A stretch of 64,000 nt of DNA from DASCOT01 sp965197275 (GTDB taxonomy: Bacteria; Acidobacteriota; UBA890; WLXD01), in NCBI GenBank assembly GCA_965197275.1, contig CBDAMQ010000034.1:310001-374000 (forward strand). The letters are read 5' to 3'. Within the stretch, counting starts at the first letter, position 1, and each line of letters starts with the position of its first letter. Of the stretch, positions 1 to 8,911 are shown piece by piece. The position numbers and the translations under genes were made by a program. The notes under the pieces are model-generated. The model saw nothing but the letters and a program-made list of their open reading frames with translations. It searched no databases and was not told the origin of the DNA.

Positions 1-71
1 GCGTCATCCGGATGTCGGGGACCGATTCCGTCGCTACCTAAGTGAGATGGCCTGATCTACCGCGTTTCTCG

Positions 72-398
72 CTAGTCGCTCTTCTTGCTCGCTTTTTTCG
101 GGCTCGTGTCGCTCTTCGACTTGGCGCCGGTGTCGGACTTCTCTTTCGTGTCCTTCTTGCCGTCACCTTTCTTGCCGTCGCCAGATCCGTTAGTGCCGGC
201 TTCCGACTCCTTCGTGCCCTTGTCCGCGTAGTCGGTCACGTACCAGCCGGTTCCCTTGAACTGGATCGCGGGGGCATGTACCAGCCGATCGACGCGGCCC
301 TTGCATTCCGGGCACGTTCGCACGACGCGGTCAGAGAACTTCTGAATGCGCTCGAAGCGGTGGCTGCACTTGCGACACTCGTACTCGTAAATCGGCAT
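72..398 (-). CDS. FmdB family zinc-ribbon protein
   Basis: The 108-residue protein begins MPIYEYECRKC and has two CxxC knuckles (about residues 8-11 and 29-32), followed by the family's AIQFKGTGWYVTDY block. That is the whole FmdB zinc-ribbon domain. The remaining ~45 residues are a low-complexity Lys/Asp/Ser/Gly tail, common in this family. FmdB proteins are named as putative regulators of amide metabolism genes, but no function is established for most. It lies downstream of polA on the same strand, separated from it by a repeat-rich gap, so co-transcription is uncertain. The domain call is firm; the role is unknown. Confidence 0.9.
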   Translation of the reverse strand: MPIYEYECRKCSHRFERIQKFSDRVVRTCPECKGRVDRLVHAPAIQFKGTGWYVTDYADKGTKESEAGTNGSGDGKKGDGKKDTKEKSDTGAKSKSDTSPKKASKKSD

Positions 399-620
399 CG
401 GTGGTCACAGCGAGGAGAACGGGGGGCGGGGGGCGCCAAATATATCAACGTATGAGGCTAGGCGGATGCGTGTGTTCTCCGCCTTTCACCAGGTCGATAA
501 CTGGGACGCCGCAGCCCCGTTCACATCGGTGCCCGATGAGGGGAGGGGAGCTTATCGCTACACCCCGGCACTCCGGTCATTGACGTTCGCCCGCGGAGCC
601 AGCGCTCGCCAACAAACGAA

Positions 621-711
621 GGACCCACAGGGTCCGAGCGCCGCGGTGGCCGGCCTGAGCGTTGACCTCGCAGAGCAAGAGCCCACCCACAAACAAGGAC
701 CCAAAGGGTCC
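621..711 (+). repeat. Pair of short perfect hairpins in the repeat body
   Basis: Two 15-base hairpins, GGACCC-ACA-GGGTCC (621-635) and GGACCC-AAA-GGGTCC (697-711), lie 76 bp apart. Each follows a CAAAC(A/G)A-type box and is followed by CGAG. The 30 kb bodies have the same context (CAAACAA next to a hairpin next to CGAG on the minus strand), but there the stem is GCCCC/GGGGC (30605-30617 and 31048-31060). Different bases forming the same stem suggest the structure is what is kept. Confidence 0.65.
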
Positions 712-781
712 GAGGACCGTGCCCCCGCTCTCGGTGTCACGCCGTCAGCGCACTTGACACCCAAACCCGTTCAGCAGGAGT

Positions 782-802
782 CCCCCCCCCCCCCCCAAAA
801 AA
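782..802 (+). repeat. C15-A6 homopolymer tract
   Basis: Fifteen C followed by six A sit inside the diverged repeat body. The matching place in the 30 kb bodies has a run of only about five to seven C, so this tract has expanded. It is non-coding. The exact length in a raw assembly is unreliable. Confidence 0.85.
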
Positions 803-857
803 GCCGTGCGGTGATGTGGCCTTTTGCGACCGAGCCGCCGGCTAGTCTCGGTGGTGT

Positions 858-995
858 GGCGCAAGGGTCAAGGGCATCGGACAGCAGCATCGCCAAATCC
901 CCCGCTCATCCACCTACGCCCGAGACGCGCGAGCAACCCAGCTCATCCAGCACCAAACGTTGACGCTGCAGTCCTATGTCCTTGACCCTTGCGCC
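858..995 (+). repeat. Hairpin element HP4 (arm-core-arm)
   Basis: Arms 858-877 and 976-995 pair at 19 of 20 positions (left arm GGCGCAAGGGTCAAGGGCAT). The 98-base loop (878-975) carries the family core, recognisable by GCATCGCCA at its left end and CGCCCGAGACGCGCGAGCAA in the middle. The arm sequence is unrelated to the arms of the 30-31 kb copies. Relative to the adjacent body, the core is inverted compared with the hairpin at 30757-30897. Confidence 0.7.
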
Positions 996-1041
996 TCCCT
1001 CCGACAAATCACGGCCTGCTCGCCGAATGCGTGAGGCCACT

Positions 1042-3717
1042 TCACCCCTTGGCCTCCATCCAGTTTGCGCCGACACTGATCTCGACAACCAGCGGTACAT
1101 CGAGCTCGATGGCGCCTTCCATCTCTTCTTTGACCAGCGTCGTCACCTTGTCGACCTCGGGCTCGGGCACCTCGAGAACGAGCTCGTCGTGCACTTGGAT
1201 GAGCATTCCGGCTCCCAGCTCGAGCTCGGCCAGGCGCGCGTGTAGGTTGACCATCGCCAGCTTGATGAGATCGGCGGCAGTTCCCTGGAGCGGTGTATTC
1301 ACCGCGATGCGCTCTCCGAAGGAGCGCACCATCGGGCGGCCGCTCTGCAGCTCCGGGAGATGGCGGACCCGCCCCAGCAGGGTGGTTACGTAGCCTTCCT
1401 CACGCGCCCGGGCGACGGTCGCCTCGAGGTAATCGCGCACCCGCGGGTAGGCGCTCAAGTAGCGCTGGATGAAGTCCTTGGCCTCTGACAACGACACATC
1501 GAACTCGCGCGCCAAGCGCTGCGGGCCCATGCCATAGAGGACGCCGAAGTTGATTACCTTGGCCCGATCACGTTGCTCGTAGGTAACTTCGCCCGGCTCG
1601 ACATGAAAGATCTCGGCTGCGGTGGCGCGATGGATATCGATACGGTCGCGAAATGCCTGTCGGAGGGATGGGTCTGACGACAGATGCGCCATGATCCGGA
1701 GCTCGATCTGCGAGTAGTCGGCCGTCATCAGCAGACAGCCGTCGGCGGGCACGAACGCGCGTCGGATCTGGCGCCCAGTCGACTTGCGAATGGGGATGTT
1801 CTGTAGGTTCGGGTTGCTGCTCGAGAGTCGTCCAGTCGCGGCCACCGCCTGATCAAACGACCCGTGGACGCGTCCCGTATCGGGTAGGACGTAGCCCGGG
1901 AGCGCGTCGACGTAAGTGCTCTGGAGTTTGGAGATCTCGCGGTACTCTAGGATCTGGCTGACGATCGGATATTCGGGGGCTAGCGCTTCGAGCACCTCGG
2001 CCTTGGTCGACCGGCTACCCTTGGCAGTCTTGCCCCCGGCGGGCAGCTCGAGCCGGTCGAAGAGAACTTCCGCCAGCTGTTTCGGGGAGTTGAGGTTGAA
2101 GGGACCTCCTGCGATCTCGTAGATCCCGGACTGCAGCCCGTCGATCCGCTCGGCGAATCGAGAGGACATATCTGCCAGGTAGGCTGCGTCGATCCGGACG
2201 CCGCGCAGCTCCATCGCTGCTAGCACCCGCATGAGCGGCATCTCCAGGTCGGCCAGTAGCGCCGCTAATCCGGGCTGTGCGTGCAGCTCGGCGTCGAAGG
2301 TGGCGGCCAGTCGCAGCGCTAGATCGGCCCGCTCGGCTGCGTAGCGCGTCGCCTCGACGACGGGGACAGCGTCGAATGTGGCTTTGCGGTCCGGGAGAAT
2401 CTCCTTCAGCTCGATGGCGCGGGTGTTCAGCAAGTCGCTCGCTAGCGCTCCGAGGCCGTGGCTTTGCCGCGTCGGATGCAGAACATATGAGGCCAGCATG
2501 GTGTCGAGCTGTGTCTCCATGCCGTCGATACCGTGGCGCGCCAGCGTAATCAGGTCGCGCTTGAGGTCGTGGCCCACGATGTCGACGGCGTCATCGACGA
2601 GTAGCGGTGACAGCAGTTGCAAGCATTCTTCGGTGCGCATCGCGTTTGAGGCGCCCAGTCCCTGATGCGCCAGCGGCACATAGACGCCGGCGCCGACTTC
2701 CCAGCTCAGTCCCACGCCGACGATCCGCGCTCGCATCGGCAGCCCCGCGTCGACCCCGAGTTCGATCGCTACGCGGCCAGCTTCGCGAATCGCGCCGATC
2801 GCCGCCTCGAGCTCGTCGCGGTCGGCGACGGTACGGTATTCGCCCGCCGCTGGTTCGGGCTCCTGGGTGGTGTCGTCGAGCAACCGGCGGAACTCGAGCT
2901 CGGTGAAGATCTCGCGACAGGTGACGACGTCAGGACTGCTCATCAGCATCGCGTCGAGAGGCAGCTCGATCGGAAGGTCCGTGTGGATCGTAGCTAGCCG
3001 CTTCGACAGATACGCCTGCTCGGCATATTCGGACAGGTTGCGACCGTACTTGTATTTCACCAGGTCACCGGCGTGGTCGACGGCGTTCTCGAGCGAGCCA
3101 TAAGCCTCCAGTAGCTCGCGGGCGCGTTTCGGACCGATTCCCGGCACCCCGGGAATGTCGTCAACGCTGTCACCCATCAGACCGAGCAGATCGGTCATCA
3201 GCCGGGGCGGGACGCCGTATTTCTTCTTCACCTCCTGGGGGCCGTAGAGGCGGCGTTGATTGCGCTCGGTCAGCAAGTGGACCCTTTCGCTGACGAGCTG
3301 CAGAAGGTCCTTGTCCTCCGACATGATGATGGTCCGCAAGCCGCCCTCCTCGGCTCGGGCTGCGAGCGTGCCGATCACGTCGTCGGCCTCATATTCCGGC
3401 ACCTCGAGGATCGGGATGCCCATCGCGTCGATGATGCGGCGGATCCAGGGAATCTGTGCCAACAAGTCCTCAGGCGTCGCTGATCGACTGGACTTGTAGT
3501 CGGCGTATTCTCGATGGCGGATCGTAGGCCCCGGCGGATCGAACACGATGGCGCAATAGTCCGGCGCCTCGTCGGCGATCAGCTTGCGAAGCATGGTGAC
3601 GAAGCCGAGGGTGGCGTTAGTGGGGATTCCGCCCGAGGTGGTGAGCTCCGGCAACGCATGGTACGCGCGATGGATCTGGTTCAGGGCATCGATCAGACAC
3701 AGCTTCTTGGCGGGCAT
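1042..3717 (-). CDS. polA: DNA polymerase I
   Basis: An 891-residue protein starting at the ATG before PAKKLCLIDALNQIHRAYHA; an upstream in-frame ATG would add 11 residues that do not fit the family. Residues 1-290 are the 5' nuclease (YEADDVIG, SEDKDLLQL, MGDSVDDIPGVPGIG). The middle third is the 3'-5' exonuclease fold, but its catalytic residues are largely gone: the FDTE position reads IELG, and YAAED reads YAAER; only DLKRD keeps its Asp. The polymerase domain is intact, with motif A DYSQIELRIMAHLS, motif B RAKVINFGVLYG and motif C QVHDELVLEV. Predicted role is gap filling and Okazaki-primer removal without proofreading. Confidence 0.97.
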   Translation of the reverse strand: MPAKKLCLIDALNQIHRAYHALPELTTSGGIPTNATLGFVTMLRKLIADEAPDYCAIVFDPPGPTIRHREYADYKSSRSATPEDLLAQIPWIRRIIDAMGIPILEVPEYEADDVIGTLAARAEEGGLRTIIMSEDKDLLQLVSERVHLLTERNQRRLYGPQEVKKKYGVPPRLMTDLLGLMGDSVDDIPGVPGIGPKRARELLEAYGSLENAVDHAGDLVKYKYGRNLSEYAEQAYLSKRLATIHTDLPIELPLDAMLMSSPDVVTCREIFTELEFRRLLDDTTQEPEPAAGEYRTVADRDELEAAIGAIREAGRVAIELGVDAGLPMRARIVGVGLSWEVGAGVYVPLAHQGLGASNAMRTEECLQLLSPLLVDDAVDIVGHDLKRDLITLARHGIDGMETQLDTMLASYVLHPTRQSHGLGALASDLLNTRAIELKEILPDRKATFDAVPVVEATRYAAERADLALRLAATFDAELHAQPGLAALLADLEMPLMRVLAAMELRGVRIDAAYLADMSSRFAERIDGLQSGIYEIAGGPFNLNSPKQLAEVLFDRLELPAGGKTAKGSRSTKAEVLEALAPEYPIVSQILEYREISKLQSTYVDALPGYVLPDTGRVHGSFDQAVAATGRLSSSNPNLQNIPIRKSTGRQIRRAFVPADGCLLMTADYSQIELRIMAHLSSDPSLRQAFRDRIDIHRATAAEIFHVEPGEVTYEQRDRAKVINFGVLYGMGPQRLAREFDVSLSEAKDFIQRYLSAYPRVRDYLEATVARAREEGYVTTLLGRVRHLPELQSGRPMVRSFGERIAVNTPLQGTAADLIKLAMVNLHARLAELELGAGMLIQVHDELVLEVPEPEVDKVTTLVKEEMEGAIELDVPLVVEISVGANWMEAKG

Positions 3718-3889
3718 GTTCTCGGCTGGCAGGCGCAAAGCGCTGCGCACTAGAGGGCGAGAAGTGTGTGCGGATGCTACTGCGGCACGCGGAGAGGCGC
3801 CAACAACGGGGCCAAGCTAGAATAGAGAGGTGCAGAATCGGTGATACCGGCCATCTGACAGGTGCAACACGGCGTCGATTGACGCTGTA

Positions 3890-3919
3890 TTGACCCTGTC
3901 CGAAGGGCGGTGTTAGATT
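3890..3919 (+). promoter_or_regulatory. Possible sigma70-type promoter
   Basis: TTGACC (3890-3895) and TAGATT (3914-3919) are separated by 18 bases and lie 30 bases before the ATG of the barrel protein. A second TTGAC begins 11 bases upstream (3879). The -10 box is weak (4 of 6), so this is tentative. The gap 3718-3949 is otherwise the divergent spacer between polA and this gene. Confidence 0.4.
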
Positions 3920-3949
3920 CGCATTCGTCCTACCCCCTGCGCATACGAC

Positions 3950-5686
3950 ATGCCAAGGCACGCATTGGCTCGGATACGTCCCCAATCGATCCGGGTGATC
4001 GCACTGACGCTGGTAGTCCTGGTGACGACCGGCATCCCTGCGACCGCCGCGGCGCAATCTCAGGTCGCATTGACGACGCAGCAACTGGTCGGCGTCGTAC
4101 AGGACTCCCGCGGCCTCCCCTTGCTGGGTGCGTTCGTGGCGGTGATTGCCTTGGGCGACGACCAGCCCGCGGCGATCGTCGTGACCGACGTCACCGGCGG
4201 CTTCGAGGTCAAGAACCTGCCGTCCGGTGTCTACGCGCTCCTAGTAGGGAGCCTGGGATTCGCCGGCACGATGATGCAAGGCCTCAACGTGCCCGGTACC
4301 GCACCGTTGACGCTGCAACTCGAAGCGGATCCGTCACGTAGCTTGTCGGCCTTCAGCGCGCCGCTAGACATGAGCTGGGCGCTGCGCTCGAAGAAGCGCG
4401 ACGTGCTGCGACAGACGGACGGGACAATTGTGGTTGACGCCGGTACCGATGCTGCGACGCCGACCTACACCGCTGCACAGACCGATGGGGTTGTCCGTGG
4501 GATCTCCGCTGTTTCCGGCGAGCTGCGCCTCTGGAGTGTCACCAACGTAAGCAACGCGGAGACAATCGGCGTCACGTCGCTTTCGCTCGGTACCCCCGAG
4601 AGCTGGAGCCTTCGCGCCCACGTGGACGGCTCGGGCGCCCTGTGGGCCGCGAGCGATGTGACGCGCAAGCTCGGCGACCACGAGCTACAAGTGGGGTTTG
4701 GCTACGTAGGCGGAACCTTCGATCTGCTCGGCCCGACCCATCGTGGATACGCCCCGGGCGACGCTTGGATCGGTCGCCTCGACGTGCGCGATACGTGGCG
4801 GATCTCCCGCCCGCTGAGCGTTTCGGTGGGCGCTCGCTACGAGCATCAGAACTATCTTGCCGAATCGGCCCTCGTATCGCCCAGCGTCGAGGTGACGTAT
4901 CAGCCCAGCGAGCTGACGCGCATTTCTGCCGGAGCGACCCAGAGCTCGACGGGGGTCGGACTGGCCGACGATCAGGGGTTCGAGGTGTTGTCACTTCTCC
5001 GCCAGGCGGAGCTTCGTATCGGCAATACGAGCCGTGTGCAACCTGAGAGGTCTCGTCGCTACCACGTCGAGGTCGAGCAGCGCGTCGGCCCCGCAGCTGT
5101 CAGCGCTCGCGCCTACTTCGACGACGTGACCGACGAGTTGCTCGGCGTCTTCGTCTCCGGCCCGGGCGGGGTGGGCAACTATCTGCTCTTCAACGTCGGC
5201 GATTCCTCCGCCGCCGGATTCGAGCTTGCGGTCGCCGGGGAACTGCTCGACACGCTCACGGGGAACGTCTCGGGCGAGGTCAGCTATGCGGTACGCGGTC
5301 GGGACACGCCGTATTCGTTCAGGACGCCAGGCCAGCTGGTGGCCAGCCTGCCGGAGATAGACAGCAGCTCGGTGCAGCGGACGCACGAGATGCAGGCGTC
5401 CGTAGCCGCCGAGCTTGCGCCGTCGCGGACGTATTTCCAGGCGAGTTACAACTGGCGTTCGGGCATGCCTGTAGTTCAAGAGGGCGATGTGCGATACGAC
5501 TTTGGGCGCCTCGACCTGCGACTTCGGCAACCCCTGCCCTTCCGTTCCGCACGGGCGGAATGGTCGGCGATGGTCCAGGTCCGTAACCTGCTCGGGCCAA
5601 CGTACGATCGCCTCTACAACGTATCGCTGGCCGAGCTCGTGGGTCTCACCCGCGGCATAGCTGGCGGACTGGCGGTGCGTTTTTGA
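3950..5686 (+). CDS. Outer-membrane barrel protein with carboxypeptidase-regulatory-like N-domain (TonB-receptor-like, no plug)
   Basis: 578 residues with a signal peptide (hydrophobic stretch about 17-35, cleavage near AAAQS). Residues ~45-120 form a carboxypeptidase-regulatory-like Ig fold (GVVQDSRGLPLLGAFVAV, GGFEVKNLPSGVYALLV). From ~200 the sequence alternates like beta-strands, with strand patterns typical of TonB-dependent receptors (for example SVSVGARYEHQNYL, AVRGRD, SYNWRSGMPV) and ends GGLAVRF with a terminal aromatic. No TonB box or plug domain is visible, and the protein is much shorter than usual receptors (700-1000). It may be a porin-like or receptor-derived barrel; the ligand is unknown. 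A terminator follows. Confidence 0.75.
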   Translation: MPRHALARIRPQSIRVIALTLVVLVTTGIPATAAAQSQVALTTQQLVGVVQDSRGLPLLGAFVAVIALGDDQPAAIVVTDVTGGFEVKNLPSGVYALLVGSLGFAGTMMQGLNVPGTAPLTLQLEADPSRSLSAFSAPLDMSWALRSKKRDVLRQTDGTIVVDAGTDAATPTYTAAQTDGVVRGISAVSGELRLWSVTNVSNAETIGVTSLSLGTPESWSLRAHVDGSGALWAASDVTRKLGDHELQVGFGYVGGTFDLLGPTHRGYAPGDAWIGRLDVRDTWRISRPLSVSVGARYEHQNYLAESALVSPSVEVTYQPSELTRISAGATQSSTGVGLADDQGFEVLSLLRQAELRIGNTSRVQPERSRRYHVEVEQRVGPAAVSARAYFDDVTDELLGVFVSGPGGVGNYLLFNVGDSSAAGFELAVAGELLDTLTGNVSGEVSYAVRGRDTPYSFRTPGQLVASLPEIDSSSVQRTHEMQASVAAELAPSRTYFQASYNWRSGMPVVQEGDVRYDFGRLDLRLRQPLPFRSARAEWSAMVQVRNLLGPTYDRLYNVSLAELVGLTRGIAGGLAVRF

Positions 5687-5773
5687 GAAACTAGACCAAG
5701 CGGCTCGCGCCTCCCCTGGGGCGGTCGGCGCGCGGCGTTTGGATGCAATCAGGAACATGGGCTCGAAAGTGCG

Positions 5774-5805
5774 GCGAGGGAGGCAAACCCCTCGCTTTTT
5801 TTTTT
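5774..5805 (+). terminator. Rho-independent terminator
   Basis: A 7-bp GC-rich stem, GCGAGGG (5774-5780) pairing with CCCTCGC (5789-5795), has an 8-base loop and is followed by ten T (5796-5805). It lies 88 bases after the barrel protein's stop codon and closes that transcript before the two-component operon. Confidence 0.92.
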
Positions 5806-5944
5806 GTCGGCGACCACCGTCAATCCAACTAGTTGAAGTTAATGACCAAAACTTTGGATACTCGATTGACGTGAATCGTCACATATACCGGCCTGGACCC
5901 CTGTGTACGGGGCGATTCTGGTCCTGCGGGCCGCTAGGCCGAAG

Positions 5945-5960
5945 TGGTACGCCTCTTGCG
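5945..5960 (+). promoter_or_regulatory. Sigma54 (-24/-12) promoter
   Basis: TGGTACGCCTCTTGCG matches the RpoN consensus TGGCAC-N5-TTGC(A/T): the GG (5946-5947) and GC (5958-5959) are separated by exactly 10 bases. The expected start is near 5971, giving a ~40-base leader before the kinase ATG at 6012. Upstream, CAACTAGTTG (5827-5836) is a perfect 10-bp palindrome about 110-120 bases from the GG, a suitable place for an activator-binding site. The downstream operon encodes an NtrC-type activator, so autoregulation is a reasonable inference. Confidence 0.7.
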
Positions 5961-6011
5961 TAAATTCCTGGTGAGACCTCGCTACCAGTCTGTCCGGGCC
6001 GAGCAACCCCG

Positions 6012-8882
6012 ATGACCAATCAACGCCAACGTATCGACGTGCTGCAGATCGTCGGGCTAATCGTTCTTGCTGGCGCGCTGGTCTTTCTTGGGGTGATCTC
6101 ATTCACCAATCAGCTGAGCTGGCGGGAGCCTACCGACGGGGTGCGCTGGGAGCTTCGCGGAGATCAGGTGATTGCCGCGGCCGTCGAGACCGCCGGGGCC
6201 GGCGCCGACGCCGGGTTGCACGCCGGAGACGCCTTGTTGAGCGTCGACAGTCAACCACCGCTCGATCCGGTGGTGGTGGAGATCATGCTCTTCAACCGCG
6301 ACGTCGGTGAACGGGTCGAGTACATCGTGCAGCGGGCGGGGGCCGATATTCTCGTCCCGCTGATCGTCGGCGGCCGGCGTGTAGAGACCGGCTACTACTA
6401 CTATCTGGCCTTCGTGGGACTAGCGTTCCTGGTGGTCGGCATTTTCTCGCTGTTGCGCGGCTCCGATCCATCTAGTCGTCGGTTCTTCGCCCTGGCGGTA
6501 GCGTTCTATGTGCTATTGACGCTCTCGGCCACGACGCGCGCCGCAGATCCCTGGAACAACCTGATCTCGTGGCTTGACCAGATTGCGCGGGCCGTTGTTC
6601 CGGGCTTGTTTGTATATTTCGCGCTCACCTTTCCGCGGCCCAAGCGAGAATTCGAAGAGGCTCGTTCCGCACTGACGCTGGCGATGATCGCCCCAGGCGC
6701 GTTGCTGTTCGCGATTAATCTGGCGTCGCGGTTTGCCGGTCGCTGGCTGGGACTGTCGGTGGTCGGTGCCGATCGGCTGTTTCAGATCGGGGCAGTGGGC
6801 GAGCTCTTGTACTTCGCTCTCGCGATTGTTCTCTGCCTGGCGATCTTTGCGCACACCTACCGGAACTCCACCAGTCCGGCGGAGCGCATGCGCCTGAAGT
6901 GGCTCGTCGGCGGCATTGCCGTCGGCTTCCTGCCGTTCCTGGCGATCTATCTCCCGATGGAGGTGCTGGGCCTCGAGTACGTGCCCTTGACGAACCTGTC
7001 GATGGTACCGCTGATGTTGGTGCCGCTATCGTTCGCCTACGCCGCGGTGGGTTTCCGTCTCTGGGACGTCGAGGTCATTCTCAAGCAGAGCATCACGTAT
7101 GCCGTCGCGATTCTGATCGTGCTCGGGGTTTTCTTCGTATCGCAGTGGTCCCTGGCGCTGCTCCTCGGCCCAGAAGACCAGCTGGTGCAGACCGCATCGC
7201 TTCTGGCGACGTTGCTGGTGGCGATCGGTTTCGCCCCGTTGCGCGACAAGCTCGGCGATCTCGCCGATCGCGTGTACTACCGAGAGAGCTACCGTGCGCG
7301 CCGCACACTGATGGATTTCGGACGGGAGCTCAACAGCGAGACTGACCTGTCCCGTGTCGTCGACTTGCTCGCCCAGCGGGTTCGCGAGACGCTTCACGTG
7401 GGGCGTGTTGCGGTGTTGCTGCGGGCGCAAGAGCGCGATCCGCTGCGCGTCGTCCCGGTCGACGGCTCGCTTTCCGACGGTCGGCAACTGTCGTCGACGT
7501 TCTCGCAGTTCGTCGCTGGCGCGCTGGCCAAGCGCGAGTTCCTTTACGTTGATGACCTCGGAAGCCTGCTGGACGAGTACCCCGACGACCGCGAGATCCT
7601 CGAGACCGAGGATCTGTCGTACTTCCTTCCGCTGGACGTCAAGGGCGACATCATCGGCGTTCTGGCACTGGGCCGAAAGCTGTCCGGCGACTACCTGTCG
7701 ACCGAGGACCTGAAGGTGTTGCAGCCGCTCGCGGCGCATCTGGCGCTGGCGATCGACAACGCTCTGCTGTACCGCGAGGTCCAACGCCGTGCCCGCGATC
7801 TCGAGCGGCTGAAGGAGTACAGCGAGAACGTTGTCGAGAGCATCAAGGCCGGCGTGATGGTTCTCGACGAGAACGGGCGGGTCCAGTCATGGAATCGGTC
7901 GTTGGCGCGTCTGCACGGCGTTGAGCCGGAACAGGCTCTGGGCCTCGCCGTCGAAGACCTGTTTCCCGCCAGCTTTAACCGAATACTCAGTGAGGCGCGG
8001 GGCAAGCTCCACCGCGGCCTCGAGCCGGTGACTTCCGCCTATCGTATTCCGCTCCGAACTCGCGCTGGCGAGGACCGCGTCGTCACGCTCTCGATGGCGC
8101 CCCTTGTGGGCGAGGAGGGCGCCGAAGGCACGGTCATCATCGTCGACGACGTCACCGAGCGCGCCGAGCTCGAATCGCAGCTGCAGCAAGCGGAGAAGCT
8201 CACCTCGGTCGGGTTGCTCGCCGCCGGTGTGGCTCACGAGGTGAACACGCCCCTCACCGGGATCTCGAGCTATGTACAGATGCTGCAGCGCAAGCTTCCA
8301 GAGACCGACCCGCGGCTCGCCATTCTCGAGAAAATCGAGAAGCAATCGTTCCGTGCGTCTCAGATCGTCAACAACTTGTTGAACTTCTCGCGCCAGGAGA
8401 CCGGCGAGTTCAGGCATGTTCATCTCAACGACGTCGTGCATGAGACGCTGGCGCTGGCGGAGATCCAACTCAACAAGCGCAGCATCAAGATCACCACGGA
8501 GCTTGGCGGCGACGTAGCGCCGGTGACCGGTGACCCGATCAAACTGCAGCAGGTGCTCATGAACCTGCTGCTCAACGCCCGCGACGCCATGCCGACGGGT
8601 GGTGAGCTTCGCATCGAGACGACGCAGAATAACGGCGCCTCGGTGCTTCGAGTCAGCGACACCGGAACAGGTATCAAGGAAAGCGATCTCGAGAAGGTCT
8701 ACGATCCGTTCTTCACCACCAAGGGCGTTGGCAAGGGCACCGGACTCGGGCTGTCGGTGAGCTACGGCATCATTCAGGAACACCGCGGCACCATCGCAGT
8801 GGAGAGCGATCCGGATACGGGCACGACGTTCCGCATCACGCTTCCGTCGACGGTCGCCGACGAACACGCCGCCGCTAGCTAG
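6012..8882 (+). CDS. PDZ-containing sensor histidine kinase
   Basis: A 956-residue membrane kinase. One membrane helix (about 13-33) is followed by a PDZ-like domain (~45-125, with the hydrophobic ligand-loop and GLHAGDALLSVDSQPP), then several membrane helices (~128-390), a GAF domain (~430-580), a PAS domain (~600-715), HisKA and HATPase. The phospho-acceptor is His742 in GVAHEVNTPL; the N box NLLLNARDAMP, G1 DTGTGIKESD and G2 GTGLGLSVSYG are intact, so it should be catalytically active. The PDZ domain suggests sensing of protein C-termini or envelope damage, which is inference. It is followed 29 bases later by its likely partner regulator. Confidence 0.93.
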   Translation: MTNQRQRIDVLQIVGLIVLAGALVFLGVISFTNQLSWREPTDGVRWELRGDQVIAAAVETAGAGADAGLHAGDALLSVDSQPPLDPVVVEIMLFNRDVGERVEYIVQRAGADILVPLIVGGRRVETGYYYYLAFVGLAFLVVGIFSLLRGSDPSSRRFFALAVAFYVLLTLSATTRAADPWNNLISWLDQIARAVVPGLFVYFALTFPRPKREFEEARSALTLAMIAPGALLFAINLASRFAGRWLGLSVVGADRLFQIGAVGELLYFALAIVLCLAIFAHTYRNSTSPAERMRLKWLVGGIAVGFLPFLAIYLPMEVLGLEYVPLTNLSMVPLMLVPLSFAYAAVGFRLWDVEVILKQSITYAVAILIVLGVFFVSQWSLALLLGPEDQLVQTASLLATLLVAIGFAPLRDKLGDLADRVYYRESYRARRTLMDFGRELNSETDLSRVVDLLAQRVRETLHVGRVAVLLRAQERDPLRVVPVDGSLSDGRQLSSTFSQFVAGALAKREFLYVDDLGSLLDEYPDDREILETEDLSYFLPLDVKGDIIGVLALGRKLSGDYLSTEDLKVLQPLAAHLALAIDNALLYREVQRRARDLERLKEYSENVVESIKAGVMVLDENGRVQSWNRSLARLHGVEPEQALGLAVEDLFPASFNRILSEARGKLHRGLEPVTSAYRIPLRTRAGEDRVVTLSMAPLVGEEGAEGTVIIVDDVTERAELESQLQQAEKLTSVGLLAAGVAHEVNTPLTGISSYVQMLQRKLPETDPRLAILEKIEKQSFRASQIVNNLLNFSRQETGEFRHVHLNDVVHETLALAEIQLNKRSIKITTELGGDVAPVTGDPIKLQQVLMNLLLNARDAMPTGGELRIETTQNNGASVLRVSDTGTGIKESDLEKVYDPFFTTKGVGKGTGLGLSVSYGIIQEHRGTIAVESDPDTGTTFRITLPSTVADEHAAAS

Positions 8883-8911
8883 CGCAAATCCCACCGCGTG
8901 CCGGCAGTGCG

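Larger units (their letters stand above)
461..995 (+). repeat. Diverged copy of the hairpin/body repeat family
   Basis: This gap holds no convincing gene. Positions about 711-796 match the minus strand of the 30.97-31.06 kb repeat body: shared blocks are CTCTCGGT, CAGCGC, TTGACACC-like, a (C)CGTTCAGC(A/G)GGA-like block and a C-run. It ends in a hairpin (858-995) whose loop shares CGCCCGAGACGCGCGAGCAA with the 31.2 kb copy. A lone arm-like piece, GGATGCGTGTGT (464-475), resembles the arms at 30.88 kb. The copy is clearly degenerate compared with the pair at 30-31 kb. Short open frames across it show no family resemblance. Confidence 0.7.

Noticed and set aside
466..963. 165-codon open frame at the left edge
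   Set aside because: It crosses the C15-A6 tract and the hairpin element, has no start context and no recognisable domain.
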